In this document: one piece after another, positions 7,422 through 15,339 of the stretch | Layout of the letters: every line of letters begins with the position of its first letter | Numbering within the stretch: position 1 is the stretch's first letter | Source: RPQJ01 sp963748985 | GTDB taxonomy: Bacteria > Pseudomonadota > Gammaproteobacteria > Steroidobacterales > Steroidobacteraceae | Direction of reading: 5' to 3' | NCBI GenBank assembly: GCA_963748985.1 | Contig: CAVVKQ010000026.1 | Coordinates: 62,001-126,000, forward strand | Length of the DNA stretch: 64,000 bases | The notes under the pieces: generated by a model | Databases searched by the model: none | What the model saw: the letters and a program-made list of their open reading frames with translations, nothing else | What the model was told of the DNA's origin: nothing | Program-made: the position numbers and the translations under genes

Positions 7422-8507
7422 ATGCAGATGAAGTCTGTCGTCGTCGACAAGATCGGTTCCATCGCGCAGGCCTGCGGCCTCGGCCACGAGTTGCGCGTCG
7501 CCACGACCGACATTCCCTGCGAGGAAGGCGTAGTGCTGGTCGTCGAGGTGCTCACCAATAAATCGACCTACAACCAGCTCGAACTCACCAGCGGCCGCAT
7601 GGCCAAGGTGTCGAAGGGCGACGTGATCGTCGGCGCGCTCGGGCACCGGCAGGCGCTGTTCGGCTACTCCGGGCACATCCCTGAGAAGGTGGCCGTGGGT
7701 GACGTCATCCAGGTGCTCAACATCGGCGGCGTGCTTGGCATCTGCGATTCGGCCAATCCCGAGCGCGGTCAACCGTTCGACGCGCGCGTACTCGGCTGCG
7801 TGCTGCAGTTTCCGTTCCTCGGCGAGCGCATCGGCGTGCCGGCCCGCGTCGGCTATCACCAGCTGGACCAGGGAGCGACGCTCGACACGCACGGCGTGCC
7901 GATCGTGGCGCTTGCAGGAACCTGCATGGAGGCTGGCAAGACGGCCGCTGCCTGTGCGATCGTGAGCCGCATGCGGCATCGCGGCCTCGCCGTGCACGCG
8001 TTCAAGGCGACGGGTGTCTCGCTGCGTCGTGACATCCTTGCGATGGAAGACGCAGGCGCGCGTCGCAGCCAGATCTTCACGGACTTCGGCATCGTCACGA
8101 CGACCGCCGAGTCCGGTCCCGCCCTGACGCGGACCATGCTGACGGAGATGACCCAGGGCAAGCCCGACGTCGTGATCTTCGAACTCGGCGATGGCATCCT
8201 CGGCGCCTACGGCGTCGAAGCGATCCTGTCGGCCCCGGACATCGCCAGGTCGCTGACTGCCGTGATTCTTTCTGCGAATGATCCGGTTGCGGCCTGGGGT
8301 GGCGTGAAGCTGCTGCGGGAGCGGTTCGGTATCGAGCCCTGTGCGGTCACCGGCCCCGCCACGGACAACGCAGTGGGCGTGAACATCATCGAGCAGCAGA
8401 TGCAGGTGCGCGCGTTCAATGCCATCACCGCCGGCGCCCTGCTCGGCGACCACATCATCGATGCGCTGGGCCTCGCAGCGCAGCCTGTTGCGGCGATCAA
8501 TCAATGA
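7422..8507 (+). CDS. DUF1611-like P-loop protein; candidate N-acylglutamate synthase of this cluster
   Basis: A 361-residue protein. Residues 1 to about 150 form a beta-rich domain of unknown fold. From about residue 160 there is a P-loop domain with Walker A GTCMEAGKT (about residues 166-174) and a later VIFELGDG segment that resembles a Walker B region. The layout resembles DUF1611 proteins; one member, DgcN, has been described as a D-glutamate N-acetyltransferase. That is family knowledge recalled, not a search result. The gene starts with ATG at 7422 after GGGAG, and its stop overlaps the argC start by 4 bp, so it is translationally coupled to arginine synthesis. No argA, argJ or GNAT domain is visible in the window and ArgB lacks a fused GNAT. 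My inference is that this protein makes the N-acyl-glutamate starting compound. A dehydratase/epimerase-like or regulatory role is not excluded. Confidence 0.72.
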   Translation: MQMKSVVVDKIGSIAQACGLGHELRVATTDIPCEEGVVLVVEVLTNKSTYNQLELTSGRMAKVSKGDVIVGALGHRQALFGYSGHIPEKVAVGDVIQVLNIGGVLGICDSANPERGQPFDARVLGCVLQFPFLGERIGVPARVGYHQLDQGATLDTHGVPIVALAGTCMEAGKTAAACAIVSRMRHRGLAVHAFKATGVSLRRDILAMEDAGARRSQIFTDFGIVTTTAESGPALTRTMLTEMTQGKPDVVIFELGDGILGAYGVEAILSAPDIARSLTAVILSANDPVAAWGGVKLLRERFGIEPCAVTGPATDNAVGVNIIEQQMQVRAFNAITAGALLGDHIIDALGLAAQPVAAINQ

Positions 8508-9565
8508 GCGCACGGACACCTGCGATCGTGCTGGGCGGCACCGGCTACGTCGCCGGCGAACTGTTGCGCCTGCTCGCGTCGCATCCGTATTTCGATCTGG
8601 CAGCGGTTGCCTCGGACAGCCAGCCAGACCAACCCGTCGCCCAGTTCTTCCGTCACCTGCAGCCCGTGCTGCCGCACCTGCGCTTCGCGAACCACGACGA
8701 GATCCTCGAGTACGTCACGGCGAACCCGACCACCGCAGTCTTCTCGGCTGCGCCGCATGGCGTGTCGGCTGCCCTGATCGACCGGTTGCTCACGGCCGCC
8801 GAGCAGGCTGAAACGCAGGCACGGGTCGTCGATACCTCGGCAGACTTTCGCTACGCGAGCACGGACGCCTACGAGGCCGTATATAAGCACGCTCACGGCG
8901 CACCGGATCGGCTCAGCGAGTTCACCTGCGCGGTTCCGGAGCACCTGAATGCGTTGTCTACGCCCCACGTGGCACACCCCGGGTGCTTTGCGACGGCCGT
9001 GCTGCTGGCGAGCGTGCCGCTGCTTGCGCTCGGCCTGGTCGAGCCGCGCCTGTTCGTGTCCGGGGTGACCGGCAGCACAGGCTCGGGTCGACAGCCCGTG
9101 GCCGGCACGCACCATCCGCAGCGACACAGCGACATGTATTCCTACAATGCGCTCGCGCACCGGCACGCACCGGAAATCACAGCGCTCGCGCAGGCGGCCT
9201 CCGGCACGCACGCCGACTTTGCTTTCGTGCCGCACAGCGGCCCGTTTGCGCGCGGAATTCATGTGACAGTCCAGGCGACCCTGCACGAATCGATGTCGAC
9301 GCACGAGCTCGTGCATGCACTGCGCGAGTATTACGACCAGTCCGTCTTCGTGCGCGTTGGCGGTGAAATGCCGCGCCTCAAGGACGTCATCGCCAGCAAC
9401 TTCGCTGAGCTCTCTGGTGTCAGCAATGGCCGCACGGTCGCCGTGATGTGCGTGATCGACAACCTGACCAAGGGCGCGGCCGGCGGAGCCGTGCAATGGA
9501 TGAACCGCATGTTCGGGCACGAAGAGACGGCCGGCCTGATGACGCCTGCACCGGGGTGGACCTGA
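8504..9565 (+). CDS. argC: N-acetyl-gamma-glutamyl-phosphate reductase
   Basis: A 353-residue protein. The N-terminal Rossmann motif GGTGYVAGELLRLLASHP (about residues 11-28) binds NADP, and the catalytic cysteine sits in HPGCFATAV (about residues 158-166), as in ArgC. It reduces N-acyl-glutamyl phosphate to the semialdehyde, the third step of arginine synthesis. The ATG overlaps the upstream gene by 4 bp and the TGA overlaps the argD ATG by 1 bp, showing tight coupling on both sides. There is no sign of damage, and whether the acyl group is acetyl or succinyl cannot be told from this enzyme. Confidence 0.95.
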   Translation: MSARTPAIVLGGTGYVAGELLRLLASHPYFDLAAVASDSQPDQPVAQFFRHLQPVLPHLRFANHDEILEYVTANPTTAVFSAAPHGVSAALIDRLLTAAEQAETQARVVDTSADFRYASTDAYEAVYKHAHGAPDRLSEFTCAVPEHLNALSTPHVAHPGCFATAVLLASVPLLALGLVEPRLFVSGVTGSTGSGRQPVAGTHHPQRHSDMYSYNALAHRHAPEITALAQAASGTHADFAFVPHSGPFARGIHVTVQATLHESMSTHELVHALREYYDQSVFVRVGGEMPRLKDVIASNFAELSGVSNGRTVAVMCVIDNLTKGAAGGAVQWMNRMFGHEETAGLMTPAPGWT

Positions 9566-10731
9566 TGAACGCCGTCGTGAACCGGGCGCCGCCTGCCGAC
9601 CACCTGGCACCGGTGTACTCGCAGTGGGCCCTCGACGTCGTCGACGGCTCCGGCGTGTACCTCAACACGCGCGACGGCCGGAAGGTGCTGGACCTGTACG
9701 GCGGCCACGCCGTCGCGGCGCTCGGGTACTCGCATCCGCGACTGCTCGCCGCGCTCGAAGCACAGGCGAAAGCACTGATCTTCCAGAGCAACGCCGTTCC
9801 GCTCGGCGTGCGTGCACGAGCTGCGCTGCGCTTGACGCGCTTCGCCGGACTCGGCCTGAACACCGCGTTCTTCATCAGCACCGGCGCCGAAGCGAACGAA
9901 AACGCGCTGAAGCTGGCATTGCGCATCACGGGCCGGCGCAAGGTCGTTGCCATCGAAGGCAGCTTCCACGGCCGTACGGCTGCTGCCGGAGCCGTGACCT
10001 GGGGTGCGATCGAGAAATGGTATGGCTTTCCGCAGGCACCCTTCGACGTCGACTTCGTGCCGCGCGGTGACTTCGCCGCGATCGATCGGATCATCGGCAC
10101 GGACACGGCCGCCGTGATAGTCGAGCCGGTGCAAGGTGTCGGCGGCGCGCTCGACCTCGGCGAGCCGTTCCTGTCGGCGCTGCGCAAGCGCTGCACCGAG
10201 ACCTGCGCCCTGCTCGTCTTCGACGAAGTGCAGTGTGGCATGGGTCGCACCGGATACCCGTTCGCCGCCAACATGTATGGCGTCTCGCCCGACATGATCA
10301 CGACGGCCAAGGCCCTCGGTGCCGGCTTCCCGTGCGCCGCCCTGCTGATGGTGGATCACGTCGCAGGTCACCTGAAGGTAGACGACCTCGGCACGACATT
10401 CGGCGGCGGACCGATGGCCTGCGCGATGATCGAAGCCGTGGTGGACATCATCGAAAGCGAAGGCCTGCTCGCGAACGTCCGCAAGCTGTCGCAGCAGATA
10501 CGCGATAGCTGCGTCGTCGGCCCGGTGACGGGCATGCAGGGCGCCGGATTCCTGCTCGGCCTGCGCACGCGCCGCCCGGCGAAGGACGTGCAGCGCGAAC
10601 TGCTCGAACAGCACGACATCCTGACGGGAACCAGCGGCGACCCGCACGTCGTCCGCATCCTTGCTCCCTACGTGCTCGAATCGAAACACGTCGAGCAACT
10701 GCGCGACGCGCTGTCCTCTCTGCCTGCCTGA
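9565..10731 (+). CDS. argD: Acetylornithine/succinylornithine aminotransferase family
   Basis: A 388-residue class III PLP aminotransferase. It contains the cofactor-binding stretches STGAEANENALKLA (about residues 107-120) and VFDEVQCGMGRTG (about residues 218-230), and the Schiff-base lysine in TTAKALGAGFP (about residues 249-259). It converts N-acyl-glutamate semialdehyde to N-acyl-ornithine using glutamate. The ATG at 9565 shares a base with the argC stop; an upstream opening of the frame inside argC is not used. A 78-bp gap containing a heptad-repeat tract separates it from argF'. Cluster position makes the biosynthetic ArgD role far more likely than a catabolic AstC role. Confidence 0.93.
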   Translation: MNAVVNRAPPADHLAPVYSQWALDVVDGSGVYLNTRDGRKVLDLYGGHAVAALGYSHPRLLAALEAQAKALIFQSNAVPLGVRARAALRLTRFAGLGLNTAFFISTGAEANENALKLALRITGRRKVVAIEGSFHGRTAAAGAVTWGAIEKWYGFPQAPFDVDFVPRGDFAAIDRIIGTDTAAVIVEPVQGVGGALDLGEPFLSALRKRCTETCALLVFDEVQCGMGRTGYPFAANMYGVSPDMITTAKALGAGFPCAALLMVDHVAGHLKVDDLGTTFGGGPMACAMIEAVVDIIESEGLLANVRKLSQQIRDSCVVGPVTGMQGAGFLLGLRTRRPAKDVQRELLEQHDILTGTSGDPHVVRILAPYVLESKHVEQLRDALSSLPA

Positions 10732-10770
10732 ATCGCAGGCGCAGCAGAAATGGATTCTGGCGCGCAGCGC

Positions 10771-10809
10771 CTTCCGACTAACCCCTATCCCCTATCCCCT
10801 AACCCCTCC
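10771..10809 (+). repeat. C-rich heptad tract abutting the argF' start codon
   Basis: The tract runs TTCCGACTAA then heptads CCCCTAT, CCCCTAT, CCCCTAA and CCCC, ending 2 nt before the argF' ATG. The same lead-in TTCCGACTAA and the same heptads recur at 12792, 52391 and (complement) 62547. On the opposite strand it is four G4 runs spaced by three bases, which is a G-quadruplex pattern. It occupies the place where a Shine-Dalgarno sequence would normally be. Confidence 0.85.
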
Positions 10810-11811
10810 ATGCAACGCTTCCTCGACCTGGCCGACCTCTCCCGCGACGAAGTCGTGGACCTGCTCGCGCTCGCACAAAGCCTGCAGAGCCGACCCGAGC
10901 CAACCGCGCTCGCCGGCAAGATTCTCGGGCTGCTGTTCCTGAACCCGTCGCTGCGCACGCTGGCTTCGTTCCAGGCCGGCATGCAGCGTCTCGGCGGTAC
11001 AGCGTTCGTCGTGACGCCTGGCCAGGGCACGTGGCAGGTCGAGACACGGGACGGCGCGATCATGAATGGCGGCGCGGCAGAACACGTGCGCGAGGCGATT
11101 CCCGTGCTTGCCTCGTATTGCGACGCGCTCGGTATCCGCTCGTTCGCCGAAGGCAAGGACCTCGCGGCAGACATCGCCGAAGAGCAGTTCATGCGCATGG
11201 CCAACCTGTGCCCGAAGCCGCTCGTGAACCTGGAGTCCGCTGTCAACCATCCTTGCCAGGCACTTGCGGACTGGCGGACGATGGACGAGCTCGCCGTGCC
11301 GCGGGCCGGCAGATTCGTGCTGAGCTGGGTCTCGCACCCGCGTGCGTTGCCGCTCGCGGTACCGGCCGCGACCGTGCACATGGCGGCGCAGCGTGGCATG
11401 GACGTCGTGGTCCTGCGGCCCGAAGGCTACGCCCTGCCCGACGCGATCATGCACAAGGCGCGGGCAGCCGCCGCGGCTTCGGGTGGCAGCGTCTCTGAAA
11501 CCGCCGATCACGCATCGGCGCTGCGCGATGCGCACGTCGTGTACGCGAAGGAATGGGGCTCGCCGCTGCACTACGGAGACGCCGACGGCGAAGCGAAGGC
11601 GCGCGCCCCCCTCGGCGACTGGTGCGTGCGCGAAAGCTGGTTCCAGCACGCGCGGGCCGACTGTCATTTCATGCATTGCCTGCCCGTGCGCCGCAACGTC
11701 GCGGTCGCCGACGAAATTCTCGACGGGCCGCGCAGCCGCGTGATCCGCGAAGCCGCCAACCGCATGGTCGTCCAGATGGCCGTGCTGCATCGATTGCTCA
11801 AGGGGAACTGA
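10810..11811 (+). CDS. argF': N-acyl-ornithine carbamoyltransferase (ArgF' type)
   Basis: A 333-residue member of the aspartate/ornithine carbamoyltransferase superfamily. The carbamoyl-phosphate loop reads NPSLRTLASF instead of the STRT of ordinary OTCase, followed by NHPCQALAD and HCLPVRRNVAVADEIL. These variants are those of the N-acetylornithine enzyme of Xanthomonas and the N-succinylornithine enzyme of Bacteroides; the two differ by an active-site residue that I cannot place with certainty here. It would produce N-acyl-citrulline, so a deacylase acting on that product must be elsewhere, as none is in this window. The start at ATG 10810 is chosen because everything upstream in frame is repeat translation. 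It is preceded directly by a C-rich heptad tract instead of a ribosome site, and followed 2 bp later by argB. Confidence 0.92.
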   Translation: MQRFLDLADLSRDEVVDLLALAQSLQSRPEPTALAGKILGLLFLNPSLRTLASFQAGMQRLGGTAFVVTPGQGTWQVETRDGAIMNGGAAEHVREAIPVLASYCDALGIRSFAEGKDLAADIAEEQFMRMANLCPKPLVNLESAVNHPCQALADWRTMDELAVPRAGRFVLSWVSHPRALPLAVPAATVHMAAQRGMDVVVLRPEGYALPDAIMHKARAAAAASGGSVSETADHASALRDAHVVYAKEWGSPLHYGDADGEAKARAPLGDWCVRESWFQHARADCHFMHCLPVRRNVAVADEILDGPRSRVIREAANRMVVQMAVLHRLLKGN

Positions 11812-11813
11812 CG

Positions 11814-12740
11814 ATGATCGGACACAAGGGCGAACAGGCTGTCACGGTGCGGGCACTGCGTGGCGCGACTCCTTACATCCACATGTACAAGGGCAAGGTC
11901 TTCGTCATCAAGACCGGTGGCGGCGCGTTCCGCGACGCCGGGACGATGCGAGCCTTCGTCGAACAGGTGACGATCCTGCACCACCTCGGCATCCGCGTCG
12001 TGCTCGTGCACGGCGGTGGCCCGCAGCTCGACGACGTGACGGCGAAACTAGGCGTGCAGACCCGCATGGTTCAGGGCCGTCGCGTGACCGACGCCACGGC
12101 CATCGACGCCATCAGCATGGTCTTGAACGGCCTGATCAACACTCAGCTGGTCGCGCTTTGCCGCAGCTTCGGTATCTCCGCGATCGGGATCGGCGGCATC
12201 GACGGCGGCCTGGTGCAGGCCCATCGCCGCGGTCCGGTGACGCTAGCGAGTGGCGAAGTCGTCGACTACGGCCTGGTGGGCGACATCGACGGCATCGACG
12301 GCTCCGTCGTCACGCGGCTGCTCGACAGCGGCTTCCTGCCCGTCGTGAGCCCGCTGTCGTGCGACAACTCGGGGCAGCTGCTCAACATCAATGCCGACAC
12401 GGTCGCCGCGGCGATCGGCGGCGCGCTGGTCGCCGAAAAGCTGATCCTGTGCACCGGCGCTCCCGGCATCCTCGAGCGTGTCGACGATCCGCAGTCGCTG
12501 ATCTCGTACACCGACCTGGCCGGCCTGCACCGACTGCGCGAGAAGGGTGCGCTCACCGACGGCATGTTGCCGAAGTCGAGCGCCATTGAAGCGGCGATTC
12601 GGGGTGGTGTCCGCCGCGTGCACGTGATTTCGTACGCCGAGACTGACTCGCTGCTGGCCGAGATCTTCACCAATGAAGGCAAGGGCACACTGGTCGTCGC
12701 GGACACGAAGGCGCTGACGGCCGCCGAACAAGGACAATAG
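11814..12740 (+). CDS. argB: Acetylglutamate kinase (N-acylglutamate kinase)
   Basis: About 308 residues of amino-acid-kinase fold with the phosphate-binding lysine motif FVIKTGGGAF (about residues 29-38), VLVHGGGPQLD (about residues 63-73) and a C-terminal NINADTVAAAIGG segment. It phosphorylates N-acyl-glutamate. Unlike the bifunctional Xanthomonas enzyme it ends after the kinase domain, with no GNAT synthase domain. This leaves the first pathway step unassigned and draws attention to the DUF1611-like gene. ATG at 11814 has AAGGGGA just before it, 2 bp after argF'. Its stop codon TAG lies in the first bases of a G-rich heptad tract. Confidence 0.93.
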   Translation: MIGHKGEQAVTVRALRGATPYIHMYKGKVFVIKTGGGAFRDAGTMRAFVEQVTILHHLGIRVVLVHGGGPQLDDVTAKLGVQTRMVQGRRVTDATAIDAISMVLNGLINTQLVALCRSFGISAIGIGGIDGGLVQAHRRGPVTLASGEVVDYGLVGDIDGIDGSVVTRLLDSGFLPVVSPLSCDNSGQLLNINADTVAAAIGGALVAEKLILCTGAPGILERVDDPQSLISYTDLAGLHRLREKGALTDGMLPKSSAIEAAIRGGVRRVHVISYAETDSLLAEIFTNEGKGTLVVADTKALTAAEQGQ

Positions 12741-12838
12741 GGGGTAGGGGATGGGGGTTGGGGGATAGTCAGAAGCGCGTTCGCGCAAATTTCTTCCGAC
12801 TAACCCCTATCCCCTAACCCCCATCCCCTTCCCCCTAC
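12738..12838. repeat. Inverted pair of G/C heptad tracts between argB and argH
   Basis: The left arm (12740-12775) is G-rich (GGGGGTAGGGGATGGGGG...) and the right arm (12792-12838) is its near-complement, starting CTTCCGACTAACCCC. The right arm has one additional heptad. Between them are GCGCG and CGCGC, which pair as a small hairpin. The structure can form a long imperfect cruciform or RNA hairpin, or a G-quadruplex on the plus strand. It overlaps the argB stop and ends 13 bp before the argH ATG. Confidence 0.88.
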
Positions 12839-12851
12839 GAAGGACAAGTGC

Positions 12852-14042
12852 ATGAGTAGACTGTGGGACAAAGGCGCACCCCTCGACGAACGCGTGCTGC
12901 GCTTCACGGCTGGCGAGGATCACGCGCTCGACAACCGGCTCGTGGCCTACGACGTCCGCGCATCGATCGCGCACGCCGAAATGCTGCAGGAATGCGGCCT
13001 GCTCGCACAGGACGAACTTGACGCGATCCGCAACGGTCTGAACGAAATCGCTGCCGCACACGCCCGTGGCGAGTGGTCCGTGACGCTGGAACTCGAGGAC
13101 GGCCAGACGGCGCTGGAAATGTTGCTCACACGCAGGATCGGCACGGCGGGCGCTCGCCTGCATGCGGGTCGCTCGCGCAATGACCAGGTGCTCACGGCAC
13201 TTCGCCTGTATCTACGCGACGCCGTCGAAAGCCTCGCTGAGGGAGCCCGACACGTCGCCGAAGCGCTGGACGGGCTGACGGCCAACCAGGGGTCCGTCGC
13301 CCTGCCTGGCTACACGCACATGCAGCAGGCGATGCCGAGCACCGTCGCACTGTGGGCGCAGGGCTTCGCCGCGGAGATCCGCGACGACATCGAAGGCCTG
13401 CGTCACTCGCATCGGCGTATCGGCAAGAATCCGCTGGGTTCAGCCGCCGGCTACGGAACGCCCAACCTGCCGGTGAACCGCGACACGACACGCACGAAAC
13501 TCGCCTTCGCCGCCAATCACGAACCGGTGACGGCCGTGCAGTTGTCGCGCGGCAAGGCGGAAGCCGAGGTGCTTTTCCAGATCGCGCTGTTGATGCAGGA
13601 CGTCGGGCGGCTCGCGTCCGACCTGTTGCTGTTTTATACGCGGGAGTTCGGCTTCTTGCGCCTGCCAGATGCGTTCACGACGGGTTCGTCGATCATGCCG
13701 CAGAAGCGCAATCCCGACGTCTTCGAGCTGGTGCGCGGCCGCACGGCGACGGCGCAGGCTTGCCTGGCGGAAGTGCTCGGCATCACCGCCAAGTTGCCCT
13801 CGGGCTATCAGCGCGACCTGCAGCTGATCAAGGCGCCGCTGTTCCGTTCAATCGATGTCTGCCTCGAGTCGCTCGGCATCATGGCCGCCGCGATTCCAGA
13901 GCTACAGTTCGTGCCGGATCGCATCCGCATGGACCCGGACATTCATGCGGCGGCCGAGGCCAACGAGCTGGTTGCGAAGGAAGGAATTCCGTTCCGCGAG
14001 GCGTACCGGCGCGTCGGCGCGAAGTACCGCAGGGAAACCTAG
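12852..14042 (+). CDS. argH: Argininosuccinate lyase, short form
   Basis: A 396-residue protein of the fumarase/aspartase superfamily. It carries HAGRSRNDQV (about residues 103-112), the THMQQAMP segment (about residues 156-163) and the signature loop SSIMPQKRNPD (about residues 280-290) with the catalytic serine. It cleaves argininosuccinate to arginine and fumarate. It is some 60 residues shorter than the common ArgH (about 455-460), ending soon after the last superfamily helix; there is no frameshift near the end, so the shortness looks natural. AAGGACA precedes the ATG at 12852. It is the last gene of the arginine run, separated from argB by the inverted heptad pair. Confidence 0.93.
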   Translation: MSRLWDKGAPLDERVLRFTAGEDHALDNRLVAYDVRASIAHAEMLQECGLLAQDELDAIRNGLNEIAAAHARGEWSVTLELEDGQTALEMLLTRRIGTAGARLHAGRSRNDQVLTALRLYLRDAVESLAEGARHVAEALDGLTANQGSVALPGYTHMQQAMPSTVALWAQGFAAEIRDDIEGLRHSHRRIGKNPLGSAAGYGTPNLPVNRDTTRTKLAFAANHEPVTAVQLSRGKAEAEVLFQIALLMQDVGRLASDLLLFYTREFGFLRLPDAFTTGSSIMPQKRNPDVFELVRGRTATAQACLAEVLGITAKLPSGYQRDLQLIKAPLFRSIDVCLESLGIMAAAIPELQFVPDRIRMDPDIHAAAEANELVAKEGIPFREAYRRVGAKYRRET

Positions 14043-14110
14043 CGGCACGAGGACAATCCCGGTGGCTCGGCGCGCAAGGCCGGCGCCCGGTCACATCAGG
14101 CGTCGCACCG

Positions 14111-15277
14111 CTACGACGACAGGTCGCTCGCGCCCGTCTCTTTCGCGGCCAGTCCGTCCTCGATCGAGACCAGCGACAGGTTTTCCGGGCTGTGCTGGCC
14201 CAGCGCCATCGGGCAGGTCACGTCGTCGATGAAGGTGACGTCGAACAGTTCGGTCACCGGCCCGTCGAGCCGGACCCACTCGACCACCGAGCCGGAGCGC
14301 AGGTCGACGATCTGCACGCCGCACCACGCCTGGCTGTCCTTGGCCTCCAGGTTCTGCTGCAGCTCGAGGCCGTCGAAGCGCGCGTTGCGCGGCTTGGACA
14401 GGCCGATCGCGGCGAAGCCGTTCTTGATCGCGAGGCCGCGCAGGAAGCCGGGGCAGAACACGTGCGGCACGAAGCGGCGCGTGTCGAAATCGACGGTGCC
14501 GAGATAGCCGGTGCCGGAGTTCAGCACCCAGAGCTTGCCGTCCGCCCAGCGCGGCGAGTGCGGCATTGAAAGTCCTTCGCAGACGATCTCGTTCGTCTCG
14601 ACGTCGATGACGACTCCGCCGTCGTGACGCCGGTCGCGCCAGCCGTCGATCGTGTCCGACCTGCAGACTGCCGTGACGTACTTCGGCTGGCCGTCCTTCA
14701 TCGCCAGGCCGTTCAGGTGGCAACGATCCTCCGGCACGATCTTGCTGATGAAGCTCGGCTTCCAGATCACCTTGAAGCTGTGCGTGACGCTCGGCGCGCA
14801 GAGGCAGTTGTACCTGGTGTTGACGAACACCACCGTGCCGCCCTTGCGGATGCCGAGCTCGTGGATGTCGATGGCGCCCGTGTATTGCGCGTTGCGCGGC
14901 ACGTAGCACCTGTCGAACGTGCCGTTGGCCGTCTGCCCGCCGCGCACGATGTTCTCGAAGCGCCAGATCTGGTACAGGCCCCCCATGAACAGCCGCTGGC
15001 CGTTGCCGACGATGCCCATCGCGCGCTGGTAGATCCGCTCGTGGAACGACAGCCGCCCCTTCGGGTCGGCGCCGAGCAGGTACAGTCGGCCGCTCTGGTA
15101 GGAGGTGAAGGCGATCGAGACACGGTTGCGTCTCATCCACGTGGTCAGGCCTGGCGTGCAGGATTTCTTGACCGGCTCCGGCGGTGTCTTGCCGTCCGTG
15201 CTTTCGGCAGGTGCGTCGGTGGTCGCGGCGGTCGCCGCAGCGTCGGCAACCGGGATTTCGGCAGCGTCATTCGACAT
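14111..15277 (-). CDS. TIGR03032 / DUF4915 family protein
   Basis: About 388 residues. After a low-complexity Ala/Pro/Thr-rich N-terminus (to about residue 38), a beta-propeller-like region runs to the C-terminus with repeated W-x-D/G and NG-type turns: HSPRWADGKLWVLNSGTG, GFLRGLAIKNGFAAIGLS and similar. This matches the conserved TIGR03032 family, whose biochemical role I do not know. The protein has about ten cysteines, many for its size, and no signal peptide. The start is ATG at 15277, after GAGAAG. It is the most distal gene of a minus-strand series with the TonB-C-like protein (62-bp gap), S9 peptidase and TonB-dependent receptor, which suggests a link to the same surface function. Confidence 0.75.
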   Translation of the reverse strand: MSNDAAEIPVADAAATAATTDAPAESTDGKTPPEPVKKSCTPGLTTWMRRNRVSIAFTSYQSGRLYLLGADPKGRLSFHERIYQRAMGIVGNGQRLFMGGLYQIWRFENIVRGGQTANGTFDRCYVPRNAQYTGAIDIHELGIRKGGTVVFVNTRYNCLCAPSVTHSFKVIWKPSFISKIVPEDRCHLNGLAMKDGQPKYVTAVCRSDTIDGWRDRRHDGGVVIDVETNEIVCEGLSMPHSPRWADGKLWVLNSGTGYLGTVDFDTRRFVPHVFCPGFLRGLAIKNGFAAIGLSKPRNARFDGLELQQNLEAKDSQAWCGVQIVDLRSGSVVEWVRLDGPVTELFDVTFIDDVTCPMALGQHSPENLSLVSIEDGLAAKETGASDLSS

Positions 15278-15339
15278 TTCGACTTCTCGATGCGACTTGG
15301 TCGGGGCGAGCGACGGGATCGCGTCCGGCCGCAGCACGC

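Noticed and set aside
10750..10809. An N-terminal extension of ArgF' from the in-frame opening at 10750
   Set aside because: The additional residues (NPYPLSPNPS) are translated heptad repeat and do not match any carbamoyltransferase N-terminus.
11814..12740. Bifunctional acetylglutamate synthase/kinase (ArgAB)
   Set aside because: The protein ends after the kinase fold at about 308 residues, leaving no room for a GNAT domain.
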